NCBI GenBank assembly: GCA_963823075.1
Contig: CAWGKE010000001.1
Span: 1,302,001 to 1,366,000 of the forward strand
Reading direction: 5' to 3'
Length of the DNA: 64,000 nt
Origin: UBA4732 sp963823075
Lineage (GTDB): Bacteria > Planctomycetota > Planctomycetia > Gemmatales > Gemmataceae
The notes beneath the pieces are model-generated. The model had not been told where the DNA came from. It ran no database searches and saw nothing but the letters and a program-made list of their open reading frames with translations. A program made the position numbers and the translations under genes. This document shows, piece by piece, positions 34,928 through 44,818 of the stretch (its first letter is position 1; every line of letters starts with the position of its first letter).

Positions 34928-35750
34928 ATGAGTACGATCACTACGAAAGACGGCACGCAGATTTACTACAAGGACTGGGGCAGCGGGCAGCCCGTCGTCT
35001 TCAGCCACGGCTGGCCGCTCAGCGCGGACGCCTGGGAAGATCAGATGGTCTTTCTGGGCGCCCACGGATACCGTTGCATCGCCCATGACCGCCGCGGCCA
35101 TGGCCGGTCGAGCCAGCCGTGGAACGGCAACGAAATGGACACGTACGCCGACGACCTCGCCGCGCTGGTCGAAACGTTCGACCTGACGAAGGCGATCCAC
35201 GTCGGCCACTCCACCGGCGGCGGCGAGGTCGCCCGCTACATCGGCCGCCACGGCACGAAACGGGCGGCGAAGGCCGTGCTCGATCAGCGCGGTGCCGCCG
35301 CTGATGCTGAAGACGGCCGCCAACCCCGGCGGCCTGCCGATCGAGACCTTCGACCAGATCCGCGCCAGCGTCCTCGCCGACCGCTCGCAGTTCTTCAAAG
35401 ACCTCAGCGCACCGTTCTACGGCGCCAACCGGCCAGGCGCCAAAGTCTCGCAGGGCCTGCGTGACTCGTTCTGGCTGCAAGGGATGCTGGCCGGCCACAA
35501 GGGCGTCATCGACTGCATCAAAGCCTTCTCCGAGACGGACTTCACCGAAGACCTCAAGAAGTTCGACGTGCCGACGCTCATCCTTCACGGCGACGACGAT
35601 CAGATCGTGCCCATCGGCGCCGCGGCCATGCTGTCCTCCAAGCTCGTCAAGAACGCGCAGCTGAAGGTCTACAAGGGCGCGCCGCATGGCATGTGTTCGA
35701 CCCGAAAGGATGAGGTCAACGCGGACCTGCTCGCGTTCCTCAAGGCGTAG
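34928..35750 (+). CDS. Alpha/beta-hydrolase, non-heme chloroperoxidase/arylesterase-like (one frameshift)
   Basis: About 273 residues, the usual length. MSTITTKDGTQIYYKDWGSG, VFSHGWPLSADAWEDQM and VGHSTGGGEVARYI (Ser nucleophile) are followed after a break by LKTAANPGGLPIETFD, LILHGDDDQIVP (Asp) and KGAPHGM (His). The frame changes at 35281-35283; dropping one base gives AVLISAVPPLML, normal for the family. Last gene of the run; these enzymes are cofactor-free esterases or perhydrolases. Confidence 0.88.
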
Positions 35751-35798
35751 CGACCGGGCGGACGGGCCGGGGCGCGGCGCTCGGCCCCGCGCGGCGGC

Positions 35799-36758
35799 TC
35801 AGCGCAAGTACCGCCGGGGGATTTCGGCCCCCGCCACGAAGCTCAGTTTGCCGATCTTGCACATCTGATACACGTTGATGCGGAAATCGGGGCAGATGCT
35901 GACCAGGCAGTAGGCGTCCGTCGGCGAAAAGCCATGCTCGCTAATGAGCCAGTCCATGAGGTGGAACGTCGCCGTTTCGACGGCGACCTCCAGCGGCCGG
36001 GATGCGTACACCGCCACGATCGAATCCGCCTTCTCGATCCGCATCCACGGCGGCCGTTGGCCCTTGACGAGATCCAGTTTAAGGCGGACGACGGCCGTGG
36101 TTTCGGCGGCCGTGCCGGTGAATTCGGTGTCGCCCTGGCTGGCGTGAACGTCGCCGAGGTAGAAAAGGCCGCCGGGGTGGAAGATCGGCAGCAGGATACG
36201 ATTGCCCGGTCGGACGTCCCGAATGTCGAGATTGCCGCCCCATTCGCCCTGGCCGTCGAGGCTGGTGCAAACCTCGCGATCCGGGGCGACGCCCAGCGTG
36301 CCGACGAACGGCGCGATCGGCCACGAAATGCGGTCGTTGAAGTGCAGCACGCCATCGCGCATCCCACGGCCGCCGGGTTCGTGGCGGAAAATGCGCGTAG
36401 TGTAGTCGGCCGACAGCTCCGGCCAGCGCGTCGATTCGCCCAGCGGGCCGCGCTTCGGGCCGATCGCGATCCACGAATAATGGCCTACCACGATCTCTTC
36501 CATCGTAATGACGAGCGCGTCGCCGCGCTCCGCCCCTTCAACGTAGACAGGGCCGCCGATGGGGTTGGCCTGCGGCGGGCTTCGGTCGAAGCCGGGACGC
36601 AGGGCCGGGATCGCCTTGTCGGCCGGCGACTTGAAGTAGCCCGTGCCGGCGTCCCACGTCTCGATCTCAAACGTCTCGCCGGGTCGGACGTGCAGGAGCG
36701 GCGTATCGCGCCAATCGAAGGCGTACTTGCGGGCCAGGTCGCGGCGAATGCGTTGCAT
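35799..36758 (-). CDS. Acetamidase/formamidase family protein
   Basis: 319 residues, near the family's usual length. GETFEIETWDAGTGYF near residue 30, NPIGGPVYVEGAERGDAL, PFVGTLGVAP, GGNLDIRDV, GGLFYLGDVHASQGDTE and DWLISEHGFSPTDAYCL near 280 are the conserved blocks, including the acidic and His residues of the metal site. Releases ammonia from small amides in characterised members. GGAGG precedes the ATG at 36758. Divergent from purU, with 76 bases between starts. Confidence 0.92.
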   Translation of the reverse strand: MQRIRRDLARKYAFDWRDTPLLHVRPGETFEIETWDAGTGYFKSPADKAIPALRPGFDRSPPQANPIGGPVYVEGAERGDALVITMEEIVVGHYSWIAIGPKRGPLGESTRWPELSADYTTRIFRHEPGGRGMRDGVLHFNDRISWPIAPFVGTLGVAPDREVCTSLDGQGEWGGNLDIRDVRPGNRILLPIFHPGGLFYLGDVHASQGDTEFTGTAAETTAVVRLKLDLVKGQRPPWMRIEKADSIVAVYASRPLEVAVETATFHLMDWLISEHGFSPTDAYCLVSICPDFRINVYQMCKIGKLSFVAGAEIPRRYLR

Positions 36759-36834
36759 GGCGGGCCTCCGGGACGTTGTTGGGCCGGGAACTACCCCTAA
36801 GATAGCCCTGCCCACGCCCCGGAACTACCCCGCC

Positions 36835-37683
36835 ATGAACGCCATCCTCCGCGTCCACTGCACCGACCGCAAGGGCATCATCGCCGCCCTGTCCGACTTC
36901 GTCTTCCGTCACGGCGGCAACATCCTCGACCTCGATCAGCATTCCGACCCGGACGGCCCGCGCTTCTTCATGCGCCTGGAATGGTCGCTGAATCGCTTCA
37001 CCCTCGACGCCGACGGCGTGCGGCTCGGTCTGGAGGTCTTCGCCCGCAGCTTCGGCTTGCAATGGGAGCTGACGTGCGACGACCGCCGCGACCGCGTCGC
37101 CGTGTTCTGCAGCAAGGAGCCGCATTGCCTCTATGACCTGCTGCTGCGCCAGCGGCTGGGCGAGCTGCCGGGCGACGTGGCGCTGGTGGTGTCCAACCAC
37201 GAGGACGCCCGATCCGCCGCCGACTACTTCGGCGTGCCGTTCGTCCTCACGCCGGTGACGAAGGAAAACAAGGAGAAAGCGGAGGCGCGACAACTGGAAT
37301 TGCTGGCGGAGCATGGCGTCGATCTGGTGGTGCTGGCGCGGTACATGCAGATTTTGTCGCCGGGTTTCGTGGAGCGCTGGCGCGGCCGGATCATCAACAT
37401 CCACCATTCGTTTCTGCCGGCGTTCGCGGGGGCGCGGCCGTACCACCAGGCGAAGGCGCGCGGCGTGAAGCTGATCGGGGCGACGGCCCACTACGCGACC
37501 GAGGACCTCGACGAGGGGCCGATCATCGAGCAGGACGTGGTGCGCGTGACGCACCGCGACGAGGTGGAGGATTTGGTGCGGAAGGGCCGCGACCTGGAGC
37601 GGCAGGTGCTGGCGCGGGCGGTGCGGCTGCACTTGCAGCGGCGCGTGTTGGTGGACGGACGGCGCACGATCATCTTCGGGTGA
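36835..37683 (+). CDS. purU: Formyltetrahydrofolate deformylase
   Basis: 282 residues. N-terminal ACT domain (LRVHCTDRKGIIAALSDFVF) and C-terminal formyltransferase-fold domain with RIINIHHSFLPAFAGARPYH (catalytic Asn and His) and ATEDLDEGPIIEQDVV (catalytic Asp). Hydrolyses 10-formyl-THF to formate and THF, supplying formate and balancing one-carbon units. ATG at 36835 chosen because it begins the conserved ACT strand; the open frame before it is coding-like only on the other strand. Confidence 0.95.
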   Translation: MNAILRVHCTDRKGIIAALSDFVFRHGGNILDLDQHSDPDGPRFFMRLEWSLNRFTLDADGVRLGLEVFARSFGLQWELTCDDRRDRVAVFCSKEPHCLYDLLLRQRLGELPGDVALVVSNHEDARSAADYFGVPFVLTPVTKENKEKAEARQLELLAEHGVDLVVLARYMQILSPGFVERWRGRIINIHHSFLPAFAGARPYHQAKARGVKLIGATAHYATEDLDEGPIIEQDVVRVTHRDEVEDLVRKGRDLERQVLARAVRLHLQRRVLVDGRRTIIFG

Positions 37684-37721
37684 GGCGGGAACGCCATTAA
37701 GATAGGCGGGAATCGTACTCC

Positions 37722-37783
37722 GCGAGCCCGCAGCGTCAAGCAAGGGCGCTCCCGCTCGCCCTTGCTTGGCGCTGCGGGCTCGC
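37722..37783. repeat. Inverted repeat, GCGAGCCCGCAGCG family, copy 2
   Basis: 27-base arms 37722-37748 and 37757-37783 with one G-T type mismatch, same sequence family as 24201. Lies between the convergent ends of purU and glgB, where it may end transcription from both sides. Confidence 0.92.
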
Positions 37784-37849
37784 AGGATTGAGGGAGCGGG
37801 ACGAATGGGCAAGCCGACTCCGTTGCTGCGGCGGCGGTCCCGATGAGCT

Positions 37850-39799
37850 TCATTCTACGCTTCGTAAGGGTTCGGCGGACGCCGGCGCCGGAACCGCCTC
37901 GCGCCGCCGCCGGAACGCCACCACGCCCAGCGGCGGCAGCGCGATCGTCAGCTGGTGCTCGCGGCCGTGATGCGACTCGGCCGCCGCCTCCACGCCGCCG
38001 AGGTTGCCCACGCCCCCGCCCCCGTACAGCGGCGCGTCGCTGTTGAGTACCTCGTCCCACCGGCCGCCGTGCGGGACGCCGACCTGATAGCCGTACCGCG
38101 GCACTGGCGTAAAGTTGAACACCGCCAGCACGCAGTCGCTCGGGTCCTTCGCCTTCCGCAACAGGCTGACGACGCTGGCCTCGGAGTCGCGGCAGTCCAC
38201 CCACTCGAAGCCGGCCGCGTCGCAGTCCCCCTCGTGCAGGGCCGGTTCGCCGCGGTAAATGGTGTTCAGGTCGCGCACGAAGCGCTGCGCCCCGGCGTGC
38301 AGCGGCTGGTCCAGCAAGTGCCAATCGAGGCTGGCGTCGTGGTTCCATTCGCGCCACTGGCCGAACTCGCCGCCCATGAACAAGAGCTTCTTGCCCGGCT
38401 GAAAATACTGCCAGCCGAACAGAAGCCGCAGGTTGGCGAACTTCTGCCACTCGTCGCCCGGCATTTTCGACACAAGAGACCGCTTGCCGTGAACCACTTC
38501 GTCGTGCGACAGCGGCAGGACGTAGTTCTCGGCGAAGGCGTACACCGCGCGGAAGGTCAGGGCGTTGTGGTGGTACTTGCGGTGGACGGGGTCCTGCGAC
38601 AGGTATTCCAGCGAGTCGTGCATCCAACCCATGTCCCATTTGTATCCGAAACCGAGCCCGCCGAGGTGGACCGGCCGCGACACTTGCGGCCAGGCGGTGG
38701 ACTCCTCCGCGAAGGTGACGGCGTCGGGGAAGTCGGCGTAGACGCGCTCGTTGAGCCGGCGCAGGAAGGCGATCGCGTCCAGGTTCTCGCAGCCGCCGTA
38801 GTAGTTCGGCGTCCACTCGCCCGGCTTCCGCGAATAATCGAGATACAACATGGAGGCGACGGCGTCCACGCGCAGGCCGTCGATGTGATACTTGTCGAGC
38901 CAGAACAGGGCGTTGCCGATGAGGAAGCTGCTGACCTCGTTGCGGCCGTAATTGTAGATGAGCGTGCCCCAGTCCTTGTGTTCGCGCAGGTTGGGGTCGG
39001 CGTGCTCGTAGAGGTGGGTGCCGTCGAAGTAGCCCAGGCCGTGCTCGTCGCGCGGGAAGTGGGCCGGCACCCAGTCGAGGATGACGCCGAGGCCGCGCTG
39101 GTGCAGCGCGTCGATGAGGAACATGAAGTCCTGCGGCGTGCCGAAGCGGCTGGTCGGGGCGAAATAGCCGACGGTCTGGTAGCCCCACGAGCCGTCGAAC
39201 GGGTGCTCCGTGATCGGCAGCAGCTCGACGTGCGTGTACCCCAGGTCGTGGCAGTAGTCCGCCAGCAGCGGCGCCATTTCGCGGTAAGTCAACCAGCGAT
39301 TGCCGTCGTCCGGCGCCCGCCGCCACGACCCTAAATGGACCTCGTAAATCGCCATCGGGGCGGAAAGCGCCTGGACGCGGCCGCGGCGGGCCATCCATTC
39401 CGCGTCGGCCCACTCGTAGCCGGACAGGTCCCAGACCTTGGACGCCGTGGCCGGCCGGATCTCGCCGGCGAAGGCGTAGGGGTCGGCTTTCTCGACCCAG
39501 TAGTTATGCAGCCTGGAAAAGATCGCGTATTTGTACAAAGCGCCGGGGCGGGCGTTGGGGACGAAACACTCCCAGATGCCGGAGGAATCGACGGGCCGCA
39601 TCGGGTTGGCGGCGGCCTCCCAGCCGTTGAAGTCGCCAATGACGGAGACCCAGCGGGCGGTCGGCGCCCAGACGGAAAAGCGCACGCCGGCCACGCCGTC
39701 GCGCTCGGCCACGTGGGCGCCCAGCTTTTCGTAGGCCCGGTAGTGCCGGCCCTCGCGCCAGAGGTAGATGTCGAAATCGGTCAGGGTTTCGGTGCTCAC
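37850..39799 (-). CDS. glgB: 1,4-alpha-glucan branching enzyme
   Basis: 649 residues from GTG at 39799 with GGGGGAG upstream. N-terminal CBM48 domain (GVRFSVWAPTARWVSVIGDF), then the GH13 barrel with LLPITEHPFDGSWGYQ, the nucleophile in DGLRVDAVASMLYLDYSR, the acid in TFAEESTAWP and LSHDEVVHGK (third Asp). Introduces alpha-1,6 branches in glycogen. Lacks the long N1 module of E. coli GlgB, and ends with a short Pro/Ala tail. No other glycogen gene is adjacent; a GH63-like glucosidase lies 6 kb away. Confidence 0.96.
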   Translation of the reverse strand: MSTETLTDFDIYLWREGRHYRAYEKLGAHVAERDGVAGVRFSVWAPTARWVSVIGDFNGWEAAANPMRPVDSSGIWECFVPNARPGALYKYAIFSRLHNYWVEKADPYAFAGEIRPATASKVWDLSGYEWADAEWMARRGRVQALSAPMAIYEVHLGSWRRAPDDGNRWLTYREMAPLLADYCHDLGYTHVELLPITEHPFDGSWGYQTVGYFAPTSRFGTPQDFMFLIDALHQRGLGVILDWVPAHFPRDEHGLGYFDGTHLYEHADPNLREHKDWGTLIYNYGRNEVSSFLIGNALFWLDKYHIDGLRVDAVASMLYLDYSRKPGEWTPNYYGGCENLDAIAFLRRLNERVYADFPDAVTFAEESTAWPQVSRPVHLGGLGFGYKWDMGWMHDSLEYLSQDPVHRKYHHNALTFRAVYAFAENYVLPLSHDEVVHGKRSLVSKMPGDEWQKFANLRLLFGWQYFQPGKKLLFMGGEFGQWREWNHDASLDWHLLDQPLHAGAQRFVRDLNTIYRGEPALHEGDCDAAGFEWVDCRDSEASVVSLLRKAKDPSDCVLAVFNFTPVPRYGYQVGVPHGGRWDEVLNSDAPLYGGGGVGNLGGVEAAAESHHGREHQLTIALPPLGVVAFRRRREAVPAPASAEPLRSVE

Positions 39800-39875
39800 G
39801 CGATCTCCCCCGGTTGCGCCCGGCCGGCACCGAGTGAAAGCGAAAAGGCCGGCGTGCGCCGCATTATGACTCGGC

Positions 39876-42193
39876 TTATTCTTGGATGTCGTCAGGTTGA
39901 GACGACGTTGGCTGGTACTCCTCAATCAGATCGTCGTCGCCGATGCTCAACCGGGCCTCCTTTGCTTTCAGGTCGAACACGATGACTATCGTGTCCCCAG
40001 GCTCGCCACCGCGGCACCTGAAGAAAGGCCCGATGCCCCATCCAGTCCCTTCTTTCACGGCCACTGTGCCGACGGGGGTTCCGTCGGCCGCCTTGAGCGC
40101 GAATGGCCCTTGCAGAAAGCTCTTCAGGCCAGGCGGGACGCTAAAGACGCCGCTGGTCAGCATGGCTTCGGACAATCGATACCCGATCCAAATCCGCCGA
40201 TCAGTTGTCCAGCCGTGATCCAGTCGGACGGGTGTGCGTGGCTGGTACTGAGGGATGAGAGACTGGACGACGACCGGGTCTACCGCAGCCCCACGAAGCC
40301 CATAGACGCCAGGGGCGAAGCGATCAATAACCGGAGAGTAGTCCAAGTAGACCCAGAATGTTGATCGCTTCATGCCGCGCCCCAGGCACTGTTCCTCAAA
40401 CTTCGCGCGTTGCATCACGGGGCCATGCTCCATTAGCACTTGGACCATCGTGTGTTCAGTCCCGCGAAGTACCTCTCGCCAATCCATCTTCGGTTCGGCT
40501 TGAACACACTCACCCTCAACCAGGCAGTGTGGCAGGCACCGGCAGAGTTCCAGCAGCACGCGGCGAGGTGGCGCGTACCCTTTCATCGCGTGGTGTCGCG
40601 CGATCCCGCTCCGCAACTCGGAAACATGAATCCTTTCTGCGACTGCAAGGATCTTGCGGATGCGGCTTATGACTCTGTTCCTTCGGCTGTACCGAAGGAA
40701 AAACCAACCCGCCTCCCTATCGAGCCACTCGAAACCAAGCTGGCCTTCGACGATGCTGGCAACGACTGCGGCTGTAGTCGGGCAGGAGGTACGCTCCTGG
40801 ATCATTGCCGCGATTTCGGAAGTGGTCGCCACACCGTAGCGGGCGACCGCCCGTGCCGCGATGAGGATTGTACGCTGCACCGACTCTTCCTGACCCGGTA
40901 CGACGGCCATCCGCTTGCCGTTGATCGTCTCCAAGGCGAACGACGCCTTCCGGCCAAAAAGTTCAGCCGCTTTTGCCAAGGCCTCCAATCGGAACCGGCC
41001 TTGGGTGATGCCCACGTCTCGGAGTTGGGCCTCTACTGAGTCGGCCGGAGACGGGAGAAGTTCCTTGACCGTTGTGAGCGCCTTGTCGAGGAACGGTATG
41101 GCACCGACCCTGCGCCTCATACGTTCCCCAGCCCTGTGGCAAATCTGTCGGACCCTCTCGCGGGTAAGACCGTGCGCGTCGCCGACCTCCTCCAACGTGG
41201 CGCAACAGGCACCGTCCAGTCCGAAGTAACGGATGGCGATGAGTACGTTGCGATCGGTCGGCGACGGTCTCCCGACATTGCAGGATCCAGCCGCGAGAAA
41301 ATGCAGCTCGTCCTCGATGTGCGAGCGGTGTCCAGAACCACTTCCGAGGCGACAGAGAGTTCCGGCGGAGCGACGGGTTGCAAGGCGGTTCCGGTGGAGA
41401 AGGCGTTGAACGCTGCGATCAGGTCCGCAAGGCACTGCTTCCCGAACCCAGGCAGTTCCAGCAGCTGGCCTAGCGTATAATCCTCCAGGTCGCGAAGGCG
41501 CTCGTGAAGGCCTTGCCGTACCAGACAGTTAAGTGTGCGATTGCTCAATCTCAGGTCGCTGACCTTGACGCCTTCTTGCAGTCTGGGAAGCCGCACATTC
41601 CGAATCGCGGAAATGGGCATGCACAAGGAGTACCCGGCCGGCAGGTCTGTCACGCATTGCGGCCCGGCTACAGGGACCTCTGGCCCTCTTGCTCCTCCAA
41701 AGTGGAGAGGGAGTGGCGGGCTCGGCACGACGGATTCGATTGACGTGAGGAGATCGACCAAGCACTTCGCCCCGAACCCGCGGACGGCGAGGAGTTGACC
41801 GATCGTCTTTCCTCCGAGTTCGTGAGCGTCGTCCGGCAGCCCGTGGTCCTGCATGGTCCAGAGGCAGTTGTAGGTCCGCGTTTCGAGCTCGAGGTCTTCT
41901 ATCTGGACGTCCCCCGGTAGGTGGGGTATGACTCGGTCCCGCACCGCGGCCGGGGGTGGAGATATGCGACCTTGCACCTCTTGGACAAGTGCTTTCGCCA
42001 ACGGGCGACACGCCGCCCCGAAGCGCGTCCACGCCGTCTCGTCGAGATCGGCGAAGCGAATCCGGTCCTTATCGGCCCAGCCTATGAGGCGGCGAGGGAC
42101 CGGCGCATGCAGCAAATCTCCCAGACTCGCCGGTGCGAGACGTTGGCCGGGCCGCGGATATCGGGAAATTGGCATGCGAAAGGCCTGCCTCAT
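39876..42193 (-). CDS. Protein with two RNAP alpha-CTD-like domains and sigma region 4-like HTH (one frameshift)
   Basis: About 772 residues after restoring one C at 41327-41328. Residues about 97-153 (IEDLELETRTYNCL, TIGQLLAVRGFGAKCLVDLL) and 210-265 (VSDLRLSNRTLNCL, TLGQLLELPGFGKQCLADLI) each match the helix-hairpin-helix C-terminal domain of RNA polymerase alpha. Residues about 312-358 (TLEEVGDAHGLTRERVRQI) match sigma region 4.2. The remaining 400 residues hold winged-helix-like segments and a C-terminal beta region (DTIVIVFDLKAKEARLSIGD). It is no true rpoA or sigma factor. Start at 42193 shares its A with the ATPase stop (TGATG), so translation is coupled. GC falls to about 48-57 percent in counted lines, unlike the neighbours. 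Likely promoter- or DNA-binding subunit of an accessory system. Confidence 0.78.
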
Positions 42194-43855
42194 CAGGGTG
42201 CAACGGCGTACAGGTGAGCGCCTTTTCGGGCCAGTCTGTTGAGCGTTTCGCCGATGTCGAAGATCGGGTCAGTCGGCTCCACATAGTAGCCGGCGACCTG
42301 CGCCAACTCCATCGCGAGCGAGATGGAATACTCTGAAAACGCGACTTCGTAAGCCAACCGACGGAAAACCGGATCGTCCACAGGTCCTGTACCCTTGGCT
42401 GCCGCCATTTGCGGGTGATCCAGGTTTAGGTAGATCGTCCGCTCGTCACGGACATACTTGGCGCGGTTCGATTGTACTCCGGCCGCCTCGAACTTTACCT
42501 GAAAGCCTCCCCGCGGCTTTGCTTTACTTCCCGTTCCACCCGCGTCCTTCCCCTTCTTCTCTCCATTTTCGCTGGGAGCCAAGAGCGGCTGAAGGTTGCG
42601 CGGCTCGCCTCCGCCTCCGCCCCCGTCGCCGGTGGCCCCTGGGCCGCCTGTCGGCGACTTCTCTCGCGCTGGAATGTCGGCCCCTAGGATGAGATCGTCC
42701 TCCTGGAATCCGCCGCCGTCCTCCTGTCGGTGCAGGTCAGAGCCGCCAGGCGCCTTCGCCCGAACCTTCGCCACCTTCTTACGATATTCCTCGAAGTCCT
42801 CGTTGATTACCTTGGCGATCTCATCGGCTTGTGCCGCGAGCTTCCGGGCCTCCTCACTCGCTTTGCGTCGGCGCTCGGCGTCCACAAGCTCCCGCCGGAC
42901 GGCCTCGACGCTTTCATGGACGAACGCGAACAGCTCCCGCACCAAGTCATTGCTTCGGTTGAGCTGCACGGATCGGCTGACATCGAATGGCGAGACAGGC
43001 GAGGCGTCTTCCTCAAGCCGAGGCACATCCACGGCGCCGAAGATATATTGCGCCATCTCGCGCCCCTCGCTCCCTGCCAAGGTCGTTTCGTGCCAGACGC
43101 CCTTCGAGTAGATCGCGACCCCGCGCGATCCTCTGCGAGAGCTCTTTAGACACCTTAATTGTCAGTTCCACGTCGCCGAGGAGGCTACGGGACGCCACGG
43201 CGGGGCGGAACAGTCGCTCCGTTGACACGGGCGGCTCGGAAACCTCACATTCGTGGTTGTTGACGAAGACGGAGACGCTTCTCGGATAGCGGGCCAGGTG
43301 ACGTTCGATGTACTGGATTACTCCCGCTTGGTCGATGGAACGCAGATGGACCTGCTCGATCTCCACCAAGGTCCCGTTCGGCTCCAGTGTGGGCACCTCT
43401 TGCTCGACGACTCGCACCGGTATTTGTTCCCCGGAGATCATCGCCTCGATCTCGCCGCGGCTGATCTCCACGGTGGATCGGCGGCCGCCCTGTACGGTCG
43501 TGAGCCGCAGTAAGCTGGCGATGCCAAACGCGGCGGATTTGCCCGTGCCGAACCGCCCGCGCCCGGCATTACCCTCTTTGCGATCCTGATTCTCGCCGTG
43601 CATCACGAAGAAATTCTGCAAGCCCTGCCAGTTCATGCCGCGCCCGTTGTCGCGGATCGTTATGCGCTTGCGGCGCGAGTCTATGGCTACTTTGATGACT
43701 GGGCTGACGGCTTTATCGACGTATTGCAGGCTGTTCGCCACATACTCCCATACCGCCAGCCGCTCATTCTTGAAGAGCCCGGCCGTCTGGAGAAGATCGC
43801 GGGCAACGTGGCTTCGGACGACGAGTTGGTTCCCTGGGTCGGGCATGGCGTTCAC
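42193..43855 (-). CDS. GHKL (Hsp90/MutL-like) ATPase with coiled coil (one frameshift)
   Basis: About 553 residues. The N-terminal ATPase domain has the N box (ERLAVWEYVANSLQYVD, E37/N41), G1 box (IRDNGRGM, 69-74) and G2 box (GRGRFGTGKSAAFGIASL, about 98-115). A linker follows, then a coiled coil (about 320-370, RRKASEEARKLAAQADEIAK), a Gly-rich low-complexity stretch, and a conserved-looking end (RDERTIYLNLDHPQM). The frame breaks at the CCCC run at 43119-43122; removing one base gives IARVAIYSKGVWHETTL. No histidine-kinase phosphoacceptor or MutL endonuclease motif is seen. Start overlaps the upstream stop (ATGA at 43855-43852). Middle gene of a coupled three-gene operon. Confidence 0.82.
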
Positions 43856-44475
43856 CTGCTTCTTACCTTCGCTGCCAGCGATTTCACGGCCGCACCAAGT
43901 TCCACGTCGTCGCCGAACGTATTGAGTACGCGCGTGAGCTTACGCTCACGCGCCTCACCGACGACATAGTCGTTGAGGCGGAAGAATGCCTCGGCTTCCT
44001 CGCATGTGACGGCGGCGGCTCCGCCAGCGGCCGCTTTGCGAAACGCCTCGCTATTAAGGATGCGAACGCGCTCACTACGCATCCACTGCTGCTCCCCCGC
44101 CGTAAGTTTTCTCCGCGACGCCTTTACTCCTTTCAGCGCAGCGATGCGGCTTCGCGTCAGTTCCAGGCCATGTTCCGTGAGCATCCATCCCTCTTTCTCA
44201 GAGCCGAGAAGCAAACTGCCTTTACGGCTACTCTTGGCGTCCCACAAATGGGTCATAATGGTGTGGATGTTGATCTGATCGGGGTACTTTGCCCATGTAA
44301 AGCGGCCAGGGGTCAGCTCATTCGCCTTAACCGCAACGTCTTCTGTATGAACGTAACGCGATTCGCCCCCTAGAAGGTACACCGCCAGCGCGACGATTTC
44401 CATGTTGGAAAGCGCTCGAGGGCGTTCCGCCGCCGGCTCGGCGTGCTGGTCGGAATTGTTCTTTCGCAGTGTCAC
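43852..44475 (-). CDS. Winged-helix-like protein, first gene of the GHKL operon
   Basis: 207 residues from a GTG at 44475 (GAGGGC upstream). Residues about 22-100 (LSNMEIVALAVYLLGGESRY, VHTEDVAVKANELTPGRFTW, GWMLTEHGLELT) have the rhythm of a winged helix, with WAKYPDQINIHTI in the centre. The C-terminal half is helical and basic-acidic mixed, ending in VRSR. The stop overlaps the ATPase start, so the product is probably made in fixed ratio with it. I know of no named family; a DNA-binding or regulatory role is inferred. Confidence 0.66.
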   Translation of the reverse strand: MTLRKNNSDQHAEPAAERPRALSNMEIVALAVYLLGGESRYVHTEDVAVKANELTPGRFTWAKYPDQINIHTIMTHLWDAKSSRKGSLLLGSEKEGWMLTEHGLELTRSRIAALKGVKASRRKLTAGEQQWMRSERVRILNSEAFRKAAAGGAAAVTCEEAEAFFRLNDYVVGEARERKLTRVLNTFGDDVELGAAVKSLAAKVRSR

Positions 44476-44818
44476 AGACGACTGCCCTCATATGCGCTGC
44501 TGTAATGGCCGCCCGGCCCACCCAGAATTCGGGGGTTACAGTCGAATCTCTGCCGATTGGATGGCCGCACACAGATCCCTCCGACCGTCAGCCGGCAGTT
44601 CAAACTCCTGATGTAGCCGGCTGTCCGACGGGAGACGGTCTGGTTCATCCAGCAACCCCCCTCTCCACTCTACCCTGCCACCCCCCTAATTGGAACAAGT
44701 GACCGAAGTGATTTCCAGCCCAGCAGGGACAGCAGGGACCGCGCGACCGCGCCGCGGCAGGGCCGATGTAAGGGCATCAAGTGCTGTACCGGCCGAGGCG
44801 CGCTTTTTCCACCGCCGA
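44476..44818. other. Intergenic region upstream of the three-gene operon
   Basis: 343 bases between the GTG at 44475 and the SDR stop at 44819. No reading frame looks coding. It must contain the operon promoter; no standard -35/-10 pair or strong palindrome was recognised. A pyrimidine-rich stretch lies near 44650-44690. It probably marks one edge of the acquired island. Confidence 0.45.

Noticed and set aside
39876..42193. rpoA or a true sigma factor
   Set aside because: No alpha N-terminal assembly domain and no sigma region 2; only the DNA-contacting modules resemble polymerase parts.
42193..43855. Two-component histidine kinase or MutL
   Set aside because: No dimerisation/phosphoacceptor His domain and no MutL C-terminal motifs; only the GHKL ATP site is shared.
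44476..44818. Short open frames in the gap upstream of the three-gene operon
   Set aside because: No ribosome binding site, no recognisable pattern, and lengths expected by chance.
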